DNA of 64,000 nucleotides from a bacterium. Lineage in GTDB: Bacteria; Bacillota; Bacilli; Lactobacillales; Streptococcaceae. The stretch is taken from positions 81,121 to 145,120 of the forward strand of contig CAJNCV010000004.1 in assembly GCA_905221385.1 (NCBI GenBank), in the 5' to 3' direction. The notes under the pieces were generated by a model. That model was not told where the DNA came from and did no database searches. It saw nothing but the letters and a program-made list of their open reading frames with translations. The position numbers were made by a program, and so were the translations under genes. Positions 53,490-63,200 of the stretch are shown here, piece after piece (within the stretch, counting starts at the first letter, position 1; the number at the start of each line of letters is the position of its first letter).

Positions 53490-53795
53490 ATGTCACACGA
53501 TCATAACCATAATCACGAAGAACGCGAATTGATTACACTAGTAGACGAGCAAGGAAATGAAACCTTGTTTGAAATTCTTTTGACCATTGATGGGAAAGAA
53601 GAATTTGGTAAAAACTATGTTCTCCTAGTGCCAGTTAACGCAGAAGAAGACGAAAATGGCGAAGTTGAGATTCAAGCATACTCATTCAATGAAAATGAAG
53701 ATGGAACGGAAGGCGAATTGCAACCAATTCCAGAAGACTCAGAAGACGAATGGAATATGATTGAAGAAGTTTTCAACACCTATATGGAGGAGTAA
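53490..53795 (+). CDS. DUF1292 (YrzB-like) protein
   Basis: This 101-aa, very acidic protein has a His/Asn-rich start ([11 protein letters not shown]) that may bind metal. The DUF1292 core is [19 protein letters not shown], and the C-terminal acidic half ends [10 protein letters not shown]. The function is unknown, although the gene is almost always next to ireB and ruvX in Firmicutes. AGAGGAG precedes the ATG. A hairpin with T5 follows the stop directly and begins the repeat array. Confidence 0.9.
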   Translation: MSHDHNHNHEERELITLVDEQGNETLFEILLTIDGKEEFGKNYVLLVPVNAEEDENGEVEIQAYSFNENEDGTEGELQPIPEDSEDEWNMIEEVFNTYMEE

Positions 53796-53796
53796 A

Positions 53797-54040
53797 AACA
53801 TCCAGTGGATGTTTTTAGCCCTGCGCTAGAAATTAGAAACGCAGGTAACCTCAGAGACTGTATCAGCCCAACTCCCAGAAATTGGAGAGAGTTGGAACAT
53901 CCAGTGGATGTTTTTACCCCTGCGCTAGAAATAAAAGTCGCAAGTCAGTCCGGAGGACGTTTTTACCCCAGTTCCTTGAAATAGAGAGAACTGGCAAGTC
54001 GGGGGACGTTTTTAGCCCACGTTGAAATTCATGGTAGCTA
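53797..54040 (+). repeat. Tandem 49-bp hairpin repeat array (about five units)
   Basis: The motif GGAYGTTTTTASCC occurs at 53807, 53906, 53955 and 54004, i.e. at multiples of 49 bp, with a degraded copy near 53856. Between them are stem-loops whose outer stems differ but still pair: CCTGCG/CGCAGG (53820-53845), CCAACTC/GAGTTGG (53868-53895) and CCAGTTC/GAACTGG in the fourth unit. The loops all contain GAAAT. A short stem (ATCC/GGAT, GTCC/GGAC) precedes each T5. No protein is encoded. No named RNA family is recognised. Confidence 0.75.
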
Positions 54041-54060
54041 GTGATTAGCTAACAAGGTAA

Positions 54061-54096
54061 GAGGTCGGGATTTTTGTCCCGACCTCGCTTTTTATT
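54061..54096 (+). terminator. Strong terminator ending the repeat array
   Basis: GAGGTCGGGA-tttttg-TCCCGACCTC is a perfect 10-bp GC-rich stem followed by GCTTTTTATTT. Confidence 0.92.
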
Positions 54097-54148
54097 TGCA
54101 ATCGTACTTTGATGCAGTAGTTGATTGTACTTTTGTAAGGAGACATGT

Positions 54149-55399
54149 ATGTTTGAAGTAGAAGAATGGCTCCATAGTCGGATTGGTTTAAACTTTAGAT
54201 CTGGACTTGGACGAATGCAGCAAGCGGTGGATTTGCTGGGGAATCCTGAGAGGACTTATCCTATTATCCACGTAACAGGGACTAACGGTAAAGGGTCAAC
54301 TATTGCCTTTATGAGGGAGTTGTTTGTAGCTCATGGAAAAAAAGTTGGCACCTTTACCTCTCCTCATATCATCAGCATCCATGATCGAATCTGTATTAAT
54401 GGGCAACCAATCGCTGGTGAAGACTTTGTCCGTATAGCCAACCAAGTCAAGGAGATGGAAAAGACTCTTTTAGAAGCACATGATCAATTGTCTTTCTTTG
54501 AGTTGTTGACCCTGATTGCTTTGCTTTACTTTAAAGAGCAGGGAGTGGATCTAGTCCTGCTAGAAGTGGGGATTGGTGGTCTGCTTGACACCACGAATGT
54601 TGTAACAGGAGAGATTGCCGTTATTACTTCCATTGGCCTAGATCATCAGGAGACCTTGGGTGAGAGTCTGGAGGAAATAGCAGAGCAGAAAGCTGGTATC
54701 TTCAAGGCTGGAAAGAAGGCGGTCATTGCCAAGCTTACTCCAGAAGTGGAGCTTGTCTGTCAAAAAAGAGCAAGAGAGTTAGACGTAGACATTTATCAAA
54801 CTGGGCAAGACTTCACCTTGAAAACTGGAAATTTCTCAAGCAGCCTAGCAAGCTTTTCCCAGCTTGCAATCGGTTTGGAAGGTGCTTATCAGCAAGAAAA
54901 TGCCGCCTTGGCTTTACAAACCTTTCTTCTATTTATGGCGTCAAGAGAGGAAAGGGTCGAAGAAGAGCTTATCAGACAGGCCTTGAAAGAGACTCACTGG
55001 GCCGGTCGATTGGAACGGATTCGTCCGCATATCTACCTAGACGGGGCTCACAATCTTCCAGCCTTGACTTGTCTAGTCGAGTTTATTCAAGGGAAAATTC
55101 AGCAAGGCTATCAAGTTCGCATTCTTTTTGGGGCTCTTAAACGCAAGGATTATCAAGGAATGTTAGGTTATCTGACGGAGCGGTTACCTCAGGTGGACCT
55201 TAAGGTAACGGGCTTTGACTACCAAGGCTCTTTGGATGAGAAGGATGTGGCGGGTTACGATTTGATTCCTTCTTATGGCGATTTTATCAGAGAATTTGAA
55301 GAAAAGGCCAATAACCAAGACTTGCTTTTCGTGACGGGCTCTCTCTACTTTATCTCGGAAGTCCGAGCGAGTTTGGTAGGAAGCGATGGGACTAGTTGA
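54149..55399 (+). CDS. folC: Bifunctional folylpolyglutamate synthase / dihydrofolate synthase
   Basis: This 416-aa Mur-ligase-like enzyme adds glutamate to folates. The ATP loop is in HVTGTNGKGSTIAFM (about residue 44). Further motifs are TSPHIISIHDRI, DLVLLEVGIGGLLDTTN, SIGLDHQETLG, and C-terminal YLDGAHNLPAL. The ATG at 54149 has AAGGAG 6 bp upstream; an upstream in-frame TTG overlaps that region and is rejected. Confidence 0.95.
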   Translation: MFEVEEWLHSRIGLNFRSGLGRMQQAVDLLGNPERTYPIIHVTGTNGKGSTIAFMRELFVAHGKKVGTFTSPHIISIHDRICINGQPIAGEDFVRIANQVKEMEKTLLEAHDQLSFFELLTLIALLYFKEQGVDLVLLEVGIGGLLDTTNVVTGEIAVITSIGLDHQETLGESLEEIAEQKAGIFKAGKKAVIAKLTPEVELVCQKRARELDVDIYQTGQDFTLKTGNFSSSLASFSQLAIGLEGAYQQENAALALQTFLLFMASREERVEEELIRQALKETHWAGRLERIRPHIYLDGAHNLPALTCLVEFIQGKIQQGYQVRILFGALKRKDYQGMLGYLTERLPQVDLKVTGFDYQGSLDEKDVAGYDLIPSYGDFIREFEEKANNQDLLFVTGSLYFISEVRASLVGSDGTS

Positions 55400-55424
55400 C
55401 CTTCTATGTTTAAGTTGTTATACT
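55396..55424 (+). promoter_or_regulatory. Promoter of the Ser/Gln-rich lipoprotein gene
   Basis: TTGACC and TATACT are 17 bp apart. The -35 overlaps the last bases of folC. Confidence 0.8.
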
Positions 55425-55489
55425 GGAGGTAGGAGGTACATCTGGGAACGATTCCAGCAAAACATTGGCACAAAAGAAAGGAAATCGCT

Positions 55490-55936
55490 ATGAAAACGAA
55501 AACATTCACACTTTCTATTGCTTCCCTAGCAATTCTTAGTCTTTTAGCAGCTTGTGGACCTAAGGCACAAGCCCCTACTCAGCAATCATCTTCTCAACAA
55601 GAATCATCTTCTAGTGCGGCTACCAGTGCTAGTCAACCACAGGCGTCCTCAAGCCAGGACACCGCTGCGGCAGCTCAACCTACTAATATTGATGGTACCT
55701 ATACTGGAAAAGATGAGAACGACCAGATCACTCTTGTTGTAACAGGCAAAACTGGTACATGGACTGAGGTCGAACCAGATGGAGATAAGGAAATCAAGCA
55801 AGTCACCTTTGAGCCAGAAAATCAACGTGTCATTATCGGAGATGATATTAAAATTTACGCGGTTAATGGTAATCAATTGATTATCGATGATATGGACCGA
55901 GAGCCATCTGACCGAGTAGTCTTAACGAAGCAATAA
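55490..55936 (+). CDS. Small lipoprotein with Ser/Gln-rich linker
   Basis: This 148-aa protein has a lipobox LAAC with the cysteine at residue 22. It then has a low-complexity Gln/Ser/Ala region (about 25-62) that likely spans the wall, and a small beta-rich C-terminal domain (GTYTGKDENDQITLVVTGKTGTW). The role is unknown; similar lipoproteins follow folC in pneumococcus. AAAGGAAA precedes the ATG. Confidence 0.85.
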   Translation: MKTKTFTLSIASLAILSLLAACGPKAQAPTQQSSSQQESSSSAATSASQPQASSSQDTAAAAQPTNIDGTYTGKDENDQITLVVTGKTGTWTEVEPDGDKEIKQVTFEPENQRVIIGDDIKIYAVNGNQLIIDDMDREPSDRVVLTKQ

Positions 55937-55963
55937 TGATTAAGTAAAAGTTCCAATGAGATG

Positions 55964-55988
55964 AAAGCTGTCTTTTTGGAGCTTTTTT
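55964..55988 (+). terminator. Weak terminator after the lipoprotein gene
   Basis: AAAGCT and AGCTTT form a short stem followed by seven T. Confidence 0.5.
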
Positions 55989-56029
55989 TCTTGGAAAAGT
56001 AGCTGCCCGTTCTTTACTAACTTTTTACT

Positions 56030-56076
56030 TAAAACGCTTACAAATATTTGTAAAACTTCTTATAAGGTCGTATACT
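56030..56076 (+). promoter_or_regulatory. Promoter with cre-like site upstream of the alcohol dehydrogenase gene
   Basis: TTGTAA (56048-56053) and TATACT (56071-56076) are 17 bp apart. Just upstream, the complement of the AAAACGCTTACAA stretch reads TTGTAAGCGTTTT, a near-match to the CcpA site, which suggests carbon-source control. Confidence 0.55.
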
Positions 56077-56121
56077 TATGGTAAATAATCAAATAGCGCA
56101 GAGGCGCAGGAGGAAAAGCAT

Positions 56122-57273
56122 ATGGCTACATTTTACGTTCCATCAGTTAACCTTATTGGTAAAGGTGTTGTAAATGAAGTAGGTCCGTATATCAAGGAAC
56201 TGGGGTATAAGAAGGCCCTTTTGGTGACAGACAAGTTCATCGAGGGAAGTGATATTTTACCTAAGGTTCTAAAACCACTAGATGCTGAAGGGATCGAATA
56301 TGTGATCTTTAGCGATGTTGAGCCAAATCCGACTTGCAAGAACGTCACAGACGGAGTGGCTGCCCTGAAGGAGCATGGATGTGACTTCATCATCAGTCTT
56401 GGAGGAGGGTCTCCACAGGATGCGGCTAGTTGTATCTCTATCATCGCTACAAATGGTGGAAAACCACAGGACTACGAAGGTCTCCACAAGTCTGCTAAAA
56501 AAGGCTTGCCAGTGGTTGCAATCAATACAACAGCTGGAACTTCAGCAGAAATCACCATCAACTATGTCATTACTGACGAAGAACGCAAGGTCAAGATGGT
56601 AATGGTTGATAAGAACAGCCTCGCTCTTATCTCTGTCAATGATCCAGAACTCATGCTGTCAAAACCGAAAGGATTGACAGCAGCGACAGGTATGGATGCT
56701 CTTACCCACGCTGTCGAGGCTTTGGTAACACCGGGTGCTTATAATGTGACCAAGAAACTCTCTATCGGAGCTATTGAGCTTATCAAGGAGTATCTTCCTC
56801 GTGCTGTAGCTAATGGACAAGATATCGAAGCGCGTGAGGCTATGGTCAATGCTATCTTCCTTGGCGGTATGAGTTTTAACAACGCTGGTTTAGGCTACGT
56901 TCATTCTATGGCTCACCAACTCGGTGCGGTATATAACTTGCCACATGGTGTCTGCTGTGCCATGCTTCTCCCGGTTGTTGAACGTGAAAATGCCAAACGG
57001 GTACCAGAAGCTTTCCGCAATGTAGCCAAAGCCTTGGGGCTTCATGTTGAAGGGAAAACTGATGAAGAATGTGCAGCCTACGCCATCGCTGAAATTGAAA
57101 AACTGTCTGAAACAGTAGGTATTCCGAAGAAACTAACTGAACTCGGTATCCAAGAAAAAGACTTTGACTTTGACTACCTTTCTAAGAATGCTTTGATTGA
57201 TGCATGTGCGCCAGGCAATCCATTTATGCCAACCTTGGAAGAAACAATTGCTCTCTACAAAGAACTCTTCTAA
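56122..57273 (+). CDS. Iron-containing alcohol dehydrogenase
   Basis: This 383-aa group III (iron-dependent) dehydrogenase has an NAD(P)-binding stretch with SLGGGSPQDAASCIS (about residue 94) and the metal-site motifs GMDALTHAVEA (Asp/His about 194-198), VHSMAHQLGA (His about 263) and LPHGVCCAMLLP (His about 277). The likely activity is reduction of short-chain aldehydes during fermentation (ethanol or propanediol type). The true substrate cannot be read from sequence. GCAGGAGG precedes the ATG. Confidence 0.92.
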   Translation: MATFYVPSVNLIGKGVVNEVGPYIKELGYKKALLVTDKFIEGSDILPKVLKPLDAEGIEYVIFSDVEPNPTCKNVTDGVAALKEHGCDFIISLGGGSPQDAASCISIIATNGGKPQDYEGLHKSAKKGLPVVAINTTAGTSAEITINYVITDEERKVKMVMVDKNSLALISVNDPELMLSKPKGLTAATGMDALTHAVEALVTPGAYNVTKKLSIGAIELIKEYLPRAVANGQDIEAREAMVNAIFLGGMSFNNAGLGYVHSMAHQLGAVYNLPHGVCCAMLLPVVERENAKRVPEAFRNVAKALGLHVEGKTDEECAAYAIAEIEKLSETVGIPKKLTELGIQEKDFDFDYLSKNALIDACAPGNPFMPTLEETIALYKELF

Positions 57274-57307
57274 TTCTTAAAGTGAAAAAGAAGCTAAATA
57301 ATGCTGG

Positions 57308-57336
57308 AAAGAACTATCATTTTGGTAGTTCTTTTT
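57308..57336 (+). terminator. Terminator of the alcohol dehydrogenase gene
   Basis: AAAGAACTA and TAGTTCTTT form a stem followed by TT. Confidence 0.8.
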
Positions 57337-57379
57337 AAGTCTCTTAATATCCTAGTTAAAAATATAAAAAGGTAAAAAG

Positions 57380-57409
57380 TTGCCATCTACCCCTGAACTG
57401 AGGTATACT
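57380..57409 (+). promoter_or_regulatory. Promoter of cls
   Basis: TTGCCA and TATACT are 18 bp apart, about 60 bp upstream of the start codon. Confidence 0.65.
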
Positions 57410-57467
57410 AGTAGAAACATTAGTTTATTAAGCAGTTAAGGAGAATGTTAGAAAAGAAAGGAGATGT

Positions 57468-59000
57468 ATGACAGCTAGAAAAATGCAGCTACTCATGTCC
57501 AAATATGGTTTTAGTATTACCATCATGTTGGCAGAGTTGTTTATCGTCTTTGGTTTATTTCTCTATCTAGGGCAGATGGCTCCAATTGTCTGGTTTATCC
57601 TTGTCATTTTAGTGAGCTTAGCGACCATTGTATCGATTGTCAATCGGTCAATGAATCCAGAAAGCAAGGTAACTTGGCTGTTAGTGGCCTTTGTACCAGT
57701 ATTTGGTCCCTTGCTCTATATCATGTTTGGAGAACGCCGTTTATCTAAAAAAGAAATGAAGCAGTTAAAGCAGCTCCAATCAATGGTTGACCGAGAGGAT
57801 AATAGCAGAGCCCTCCGTTTGGAGTTAAAGGAACAGGATAAGTCGGCTTACGGCGTTATCAAATCTCTCCTCAGCATGGATACAAATGCGGATGTCTATA
57901 ATCGAACAGATACCCATTTCTTCCCTTCAGGTGAAAGTATGTGGCGCCAGATGTTGGAGGATCTCAAGAAAGCTGAGAAGTTTATCTTTCTCGAATACTA
58001 TATCATCGAAGAAGGTTTGATGTGGAATAGTATTTTGGAGATTTTGGAAGAAAAGGTAGCTCAAGGAGTAGAAGTTAAGCTCCTCTATGATGATATTGGT
58101 TGTATGGCAACCTTGCCTGGAGATTATACCATTCACCTTCGCAGTCGAGGGATTGAAGCCCACAAATTTAATAAGGTGATTCCGCGCTTAACCGTTGCCT
58201 ATAACAACCGTGACCACCGTAAAATCATGATTATCGATGGTCAAATTGCCTATACAGGTGGTGTCAATCTGGCAGATGAGTATATCAACCATATCGAACG
58301 CTTTGGTTACTGGAAGGATAGCGGTATTCGCGTAGATGGATCGGCAGTTAAGGCTTTTACTAGACTTTTTTTATCAACCTGGTATATCAACCGTGGAGAG
58401 ATTAGTGACTTTGACCAATACCATCTCGAAAATCAACCAAAAGATGGGGTGGGGCTCTGCATTCCCTACAGTAGCGGGCCAAAACCCATCTACCGAGCTC
58501 AGGTAGGAAAAACGGTCTACCAAAATCTTATCAATCAAGCTACAGACTACGTCTACATCACGACTCCCTATCTGATTGCTGACTATGATTTAACAGAAAG
58601 TATCAAAAATGCAGCTCTGAGAGGGGTAGATGTGCGAATTGTGACGCCTTGTATCCCAGATAAGAAGGTTATTCAGTTAGTTACTCGGGGAGCCTATCCA
58701 GATTTGTTGTCTGCGGGGGTTCGTATTTATGAGTACAGCCCGGGATTCCTTCATAGCAAGCAAATGCTTGTTGATGGAGAGGCAGCTACTGTGGGGACGA
58801 TTAATTTTGACTATCGGAGTTTGCTTCATCACTATGAAAATGCCGTCTTGCTTTATAGAACGCAGTCCATCATCGATATTGAAAGGGACTTCGAAGAGAT
58901 TTTTAAAGTTTCTCAAGAAATTTATCCCCACACCATCAAAACAAGCTGGTATCAAAGCCTGATCAAGGAAATTGTCCAGTTGTTTGCACCTATGTTATAA
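57468..59000 (+). CDS. cls: Cardiolipin synthase
   Basis: This 510-aa membrane-bound phospholipase D-type enzyme joins two phosphatidylglycerols into cardiolipin. It has two N-terminal membrane helices (about 15-65), then two HKD motifs: NNRDHRKIMIIDGQIAYTGGVNLADEY (about residue 245) and SPGFLHSKQMLVDGEAATVGTINFDYRS (about 425). GAAAGGAG precedes the ATG. Confidence 0.95.
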   Translation: MTARKMQLLMSKYGFSITIMLAELFIVFGLFLYLGQMAPIVWFILVILVSLATIVSIVNRSMNPESKVTWLLVAFVPVFGPLLYIMFGERRLSKKEMKQLKQLQSMVDREDNSRALRLELKEQDKSAYGVIKSLLSMDTNADVYNRTDTHFFPSGESMWRQMLEDLKKAEKFIFLEYYIIEEGLMWNSILEILEEKVAQGVEVKLLYDDIGCMATLPGDYTIHLRSRGIEAHKFNKVIPRLTVAYNNRDHRKIMIIDGQIAYTGGVNLADEYINHIERFGYWKDSGIRVDGSAVKAFTRLFLSTWYINRGEISDFDQYHLENQPKDGVGLCIPYSSGPKPIYRAQVGKTVYQNLINQATDYVYITTPYLIADYDLTESIKNAALRGVDVRIVTPCIPDKKVIQLVTRGAYPDLLSAGVRIYEYSPGFLHSKQMLVDGEAATVGTINFDYRSLLHHYENAVLLYRTQSIIDIERDFEEIFKVSQEIYPHTIKTSWYQSLIKEIVQLFAPML

Positions 59001-59101
59001 GAAACAAAGTTAAAGGTGTTTGATGTGACCGATGATAAGTCCTAAACTGCTAACGAAGATGCAAAATAATCATTGATGTAGGAATGAAAGAGGAATTGAG
59101 G

Positions 59102-59537
59102 GTGAAAAAAACAATTTTTATTGAACAGAGTTGTGGTGAAGCTGGCTACTATAATTGATACGCGGACAAAAGAGGTGCTAGTGGCAGAGAAGAGCACCTT
59201 CTCAAATGCACAAGGAGTAAGGGAGTTGAATAGGATGATTACTCCTTTAATTGCGCTCTTTATATTCATTGTTTTGCATTTTTGGATTGCGGTGGCTTAT
59301 GAAGTTCCTAGTGGATTAAAAAATAGAGGCTGTCATAAGATATACCTTTATCCTCGTTTTGTTAAAGAATTGCTTTTTAGCATTTTTGCGTATATTATGT
59401 CAGTGTTGTTTACAGTAATGATTATTGCCACCTTTTTAACGAATATAATGGATAATTATATTGCTCATATTGGATTGTTAATAATGTTGTCATTTTGGTT
59501 ATTTAGGAAATATGTTTTTCATGTATCCGATAAGTAA
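59102..59537 (+). pseudogene. Small membrane protein gene, probably frameshifted in an A7 tract
   Basis: The frame from TTG 59121 encodes 138 aa with two to three hydrophobic segments (MITPLIALFIFIVLHFWIAV; LLFSIFAYIMSVLFTVMIIATFL). No family is recognised. A GTG at 59102 with AGAGGA upstream is in a different frame. Removing one A from the run at 59105-59111 joins it as VKKQFLLNRVVVKLATI to the long frame. The gene is therefore either off because of a homopolymer slip or starts further in; the ATG at 59235 after GGGAG would give a 100-aa membrane protein. Confidence 0.5.
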
Positions 59538-59873
59538 TTACTGGATTAAAATAAAAAAAGAAAAACTGAGAATATGATTGGAAAATTCTACAAAATTGGT
59601 GGCTTTAGGTGTTTATAAGGATGAGTGCTATCATGCTATCAGTCCAATGGATTATAAAATGATCAATCAAAGTTAGAACTTCAAAAGACAGCCTTTGATA
59701 AATAGTTGTTGATTCATTTAGTAAAAAGTATCAGAAAAAGACGTATATTTTTTCTTATGCTAGAATCAATGGTATATTGAGCAATTTTGATATGTATTTG
59801 CCCATTCCCATCGGGTATGTTTAAAGATGTTTTTCTCATATTTCTGGTCATTTGGATAAAAAAGAGTGATTTT
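59538..59873. other. Gene-free AT-rich stretch
   Basis: No supported gene. A 31-codon frame at 59578-59673 (ending KDECYHAISPMDYKMINQS) looks protein-like but has no proper start or ribosome site and could be a gene remnant. Confidence 0.4.
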
Positions 59874-59904
59874 GGAGAAGATCGTTTCGGTTTTCTCCTT
59901 TTTT
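59874..59904 (+). terminator. Terminator-like hairpin upstream of the adhesin region
   Basis: GGAGAA and TTCTCC form the stem, with a 13-nt loop and then TTTTTT. It would stop transcription arriving from the cls side. Confidence 0.65.
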
Positions 59905-60130
59905 GTATACAAAGATGTAAAAGCCTCTAGAGTTTAGAGGTTTGCCTAGTAGTTGAGTTAGATTTCATTTTGCTTCAGCTAAATAAATTTTTTCAGTTTT
60001 TGAGCCAAGGAATAGGTAGATTGTTTTTTGGCGAATGAATAATATGCATTTTTTGCATAAAGTCTGTATTTAATTAGTTGCAATAGGATGTTACACTTTT
60101 GTTACAAAGAAAAATTAGACGGTAAAACTC

Positions 60131-60159
60131 TTGATATAATAGGGAAAAACAGGTATAAT
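60131..60159 (+). promoter_or_regulatory. Promoter of the surface adhesin gene
   Basis: TTGATA and TATAAT are 17 bp apart. They predict a leader of about 130 nt in which no other gene is supported. Confidence 0.75.
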
Positions 60160-60293
60160 GATAAGTATGGTTTGGTGTCAAAAGTTTGGCATTATAATCA
60201 GCAACCACATATTATTATATGTTTTAAATATCGAACGTTTAAAATATTGCGTAGTAGGTGGTTGGACTATATTTAAAACAAGGAGAAACGTTC

Positions 60294-63200
60294 ATGGATA
60301 AAAATGCGCGACGCAGATTACACAGAGCGAGTGCTGAGAAACGACTTCGATACTCAGTGCGTAAGTTTAATGTAGGTGTGGCTTCCGTAGCCGTCGCAGC
60401 TTTCATGTTCTTGGGTGGGAATGCTGTTGCAGCAAACACATTAGCTAAAACGGATTCCCCGAGCACTTCTACAGAGAAGACGGGAACTGTACCAGATTCG
60501 GAAGGGAAATCAGGTCCAGATACTTCTAAGTCTACCGCAGAGTCTGCAGTAAGCTCTGAAGCCCCATCTAGCCAAGTGGCAGATAAAGCTGTGAAGTCAG
60601 AAGCGACTTCAAAGAGTGAGGCTGCTTTAAAAGAAGCAACTTCTCAAGTGTCTGAAGCTTCAGTTGCAAATAGCCAATCAGCAACTTCAGCAGCTAAATC
60701 TGAAGCTACATCAGAAGCGACGTCAACCGCTTCTTCGTCTGAGGCTGTTGCACAATCTACTGCTGTAGAATCTGGCAAGTCTTCAATTGAGAACGTGACG
60801 AGCAAAGCGGCTAGTCTTGCGACTACTAGCCAAACTTCGACTGCAATAGCACGAAGCGAAGCAAATTCTACATTAGCAGCTGCCCAACGCGAAGTAGATA
60901 AAGGTTATGCTGATTTCCGTAAATCAGGAGAAAGTGGTTTCCGTTCGTTTGACCCACAAACAGGGAAGACAACTGTAACAAAAGAAAACTTCCTTGATTA
61001 CTTTAGATTGAATGGTTCAGCTACCTACAACCAATATGATGGTATCGTAACCCTTACTCCAGATGAAACCTCTAAGACAGGTAACTTCAGTCTGAAGAGT
61101 AAGATCAATATGAACCAAAGCTTTAAGCTGACTGGCTGGGTGAACCTTGGTGATAAGACGCAAGAACGCTATGGTGCCGATGGTATCGGTTTTGCCTTCC
61201 ACACAGGGAATACAACAGACCTAGGTGCCGATGGTGGTAACCTTGGTATTGGTGGTTTGCGTAACGCGAATGGTTTCAAGCTGGATACTTTCTGGAATGT
61301 CCACACACCGCCAAAAGGGAACCGTTTTGATACTAGCAACACGGACTCATTCCAATATGGTTGGGCCGAAGACCCTGCTTTGGGACAATTTGGTGCCTGG
61401 GTAAATACTACTCATAAACAAGTTCCTGGTGCTCGTGGTCTCTTCGGACCTAGTGGCACATATGAGCGTTGGTGGGCTGAGACAGACGCTAGCAGCGCCC
61501 AACGTCTGGACTCAAGTGACCTAGACGGTCGTTTCCATGACTTTGCTATCCAGTATGATGGTGTAACTAAGGAATTGACGGTTGCTTATAGAAGTAACCT
61601 CGGTGTCAAACAATGGAAGAAGAAAGTCAACTCTCCAGAAGAACTGATGTCAATGGTGGTTACAGCGACAACTGGTAACTACAAGAACTTGCAACAGTTC
61701 AAGATTAAACGTTTTGACTTCTATCAAAGTGCCTCTGTTGACGTACGTTATGAAGATGAGCAAGGTCGAGAACTTGCAGAAGGTTCAGTAACCTATCCAC
61801 AAGGTGCCTATAAAGGCAAGGCTTATACTACTGAACAGAAGAAGATCCCTGGCTATGGTTTCATTGGAATGAAGAGAGGTAGCTTGCCACCTTCAGGAAC
61901 TCTGGCTGACTGGGGAACAAACGGTACAGTAACCTACGTTTACCGTAAAGGTGCTGCCGATGTTAAGACGGAAAAACAAACTGTTACCCGTAAAATCGAA
62001 TATCGCTATAGAGATGGTCAAACAGCGGGACGTCCAGCTCTACCACAAACAGTTACTCAAACAGCTGAGTTTACTCGAACAGTTACAGGTGGCAGACCTG
62101 GTCCATGGAGCCCATCTAGCCAAAATCTAGCTGCAGTAAACACACCAAGCATTACTGGTTTCACACCAGATAAAACTCGTGTAGATGCTACGACAGTCGA
62201 TGCAACGTCTAGCCCTGGAACTGAAATCGTTTACTATGACAAGATTGCTCCTAGAGTAACGACTGAAACAAAAGATGTTACTCGTACAGTTGCTTACGAA
62301 TACGAAGATGGTGTAACTTCAGGTCGTCCAGCCCTTCCACGTGAAGTGCAACAAAATGTTCAATTCACTCGTCAAGTGTCAGAAGATCCAGTAACTGGAG
62401 CTAAGACATACGGCAATTGGACACCAACTCGTCAAACTGTACCTGCAGTTGATACACCAGCAATTAAAGGCTTTACACCGAATAAAACACGTGTGAATTC
62501 AGCTACTGTTTCACCAACAGATCCAAGCTGGCGTGAAATCGTTTCATACCGTAAGAATGATCCAAAAGTAACAACTGAAACAAAAGACGTTACTCGTACA
62601 ATCGCTTACGAATATGAAGATGGTGTGACTAGAAATCGTCCAGCTCTTCCGCAACCGGTTGAGCAAACAGTTCAATTTACTCGTCAAGTGTCAGAAGACC
62701 CAGTGACTGGTCAAAAGACATACGGCAATTGGACACCAAGTCGTCAAACTGTGGGTGCAGTTGACAGCCCAGAAGTAGCAGGCTTTACACCAAGTAAACC
62801 ACGTGTAAATTCAGCTTCTGTTTCACCAACAGATCCAAGCTGGCGTGAAATTGTAAGCTATGCACCGGCTACTCAACGAGGAACTATCGTTTACCGTACA
62901 GATGGTAGAAACAGTGTTCCAGCTAAAACGCTCCACACAGATAACGTATCAGGCCAATCAGATACACCTGTAAACTACACAACAACTGATAAAATCAATG
63001 AATTCAAGCAACAAGGGTACGATCTTGTTAGCGATGGCTTTACTAAAGCTGGTGGTCAAAGATTTGACAGCAATAATAATGTAGACCAAACATGGGAAGT
63101 TGTTCTTACTCCACGTATTGAGACAAAACAAGAAACGAAAACTGTTACTCGTAACGTTCGTTACCAATACAAGGATGGTGTGACAGCAGGTCGTCCAGCG

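Larger units (their letters stand above)
52681..53580 (+). repeat. Duplicated segment, copy 2 (intact ireB-ruvX-DUF1292)
   Basis: This is the second, diverged copy. Its left edge repeats the last five codons and stop of the DUF1307 gene without the rest of that gene. The right side continues into the full DUF1292 gene and then folC, the ancestral order. Confidence 0.92.

Noticed and set aside
52681..53580. Simple tandem duplication by unequal crossing-over
   Set aside because: The two copies differ at many synonymous sites and are separated by unrelated genes, so a recent local duplication does not fit.
53797..54040. CRISPR array
   Set aside because: The repeat units are imperfect hairpins with a fixed 49-bp period and no unique spacers; no cas genes are in the window.
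59578..59673. Small gene encoding a 31-residue peptide
   Set aside because: It begins at a TTG directly after a stop codon, has no ribosome site, and could equally be a remnant.
60088..60276. 62-codon open frame upstream of the adhesin
   Set aside because: It spans the TTGATA/TATAAT promoter and leader of the adhesin, has no ribosome site and shows no family resemblance.
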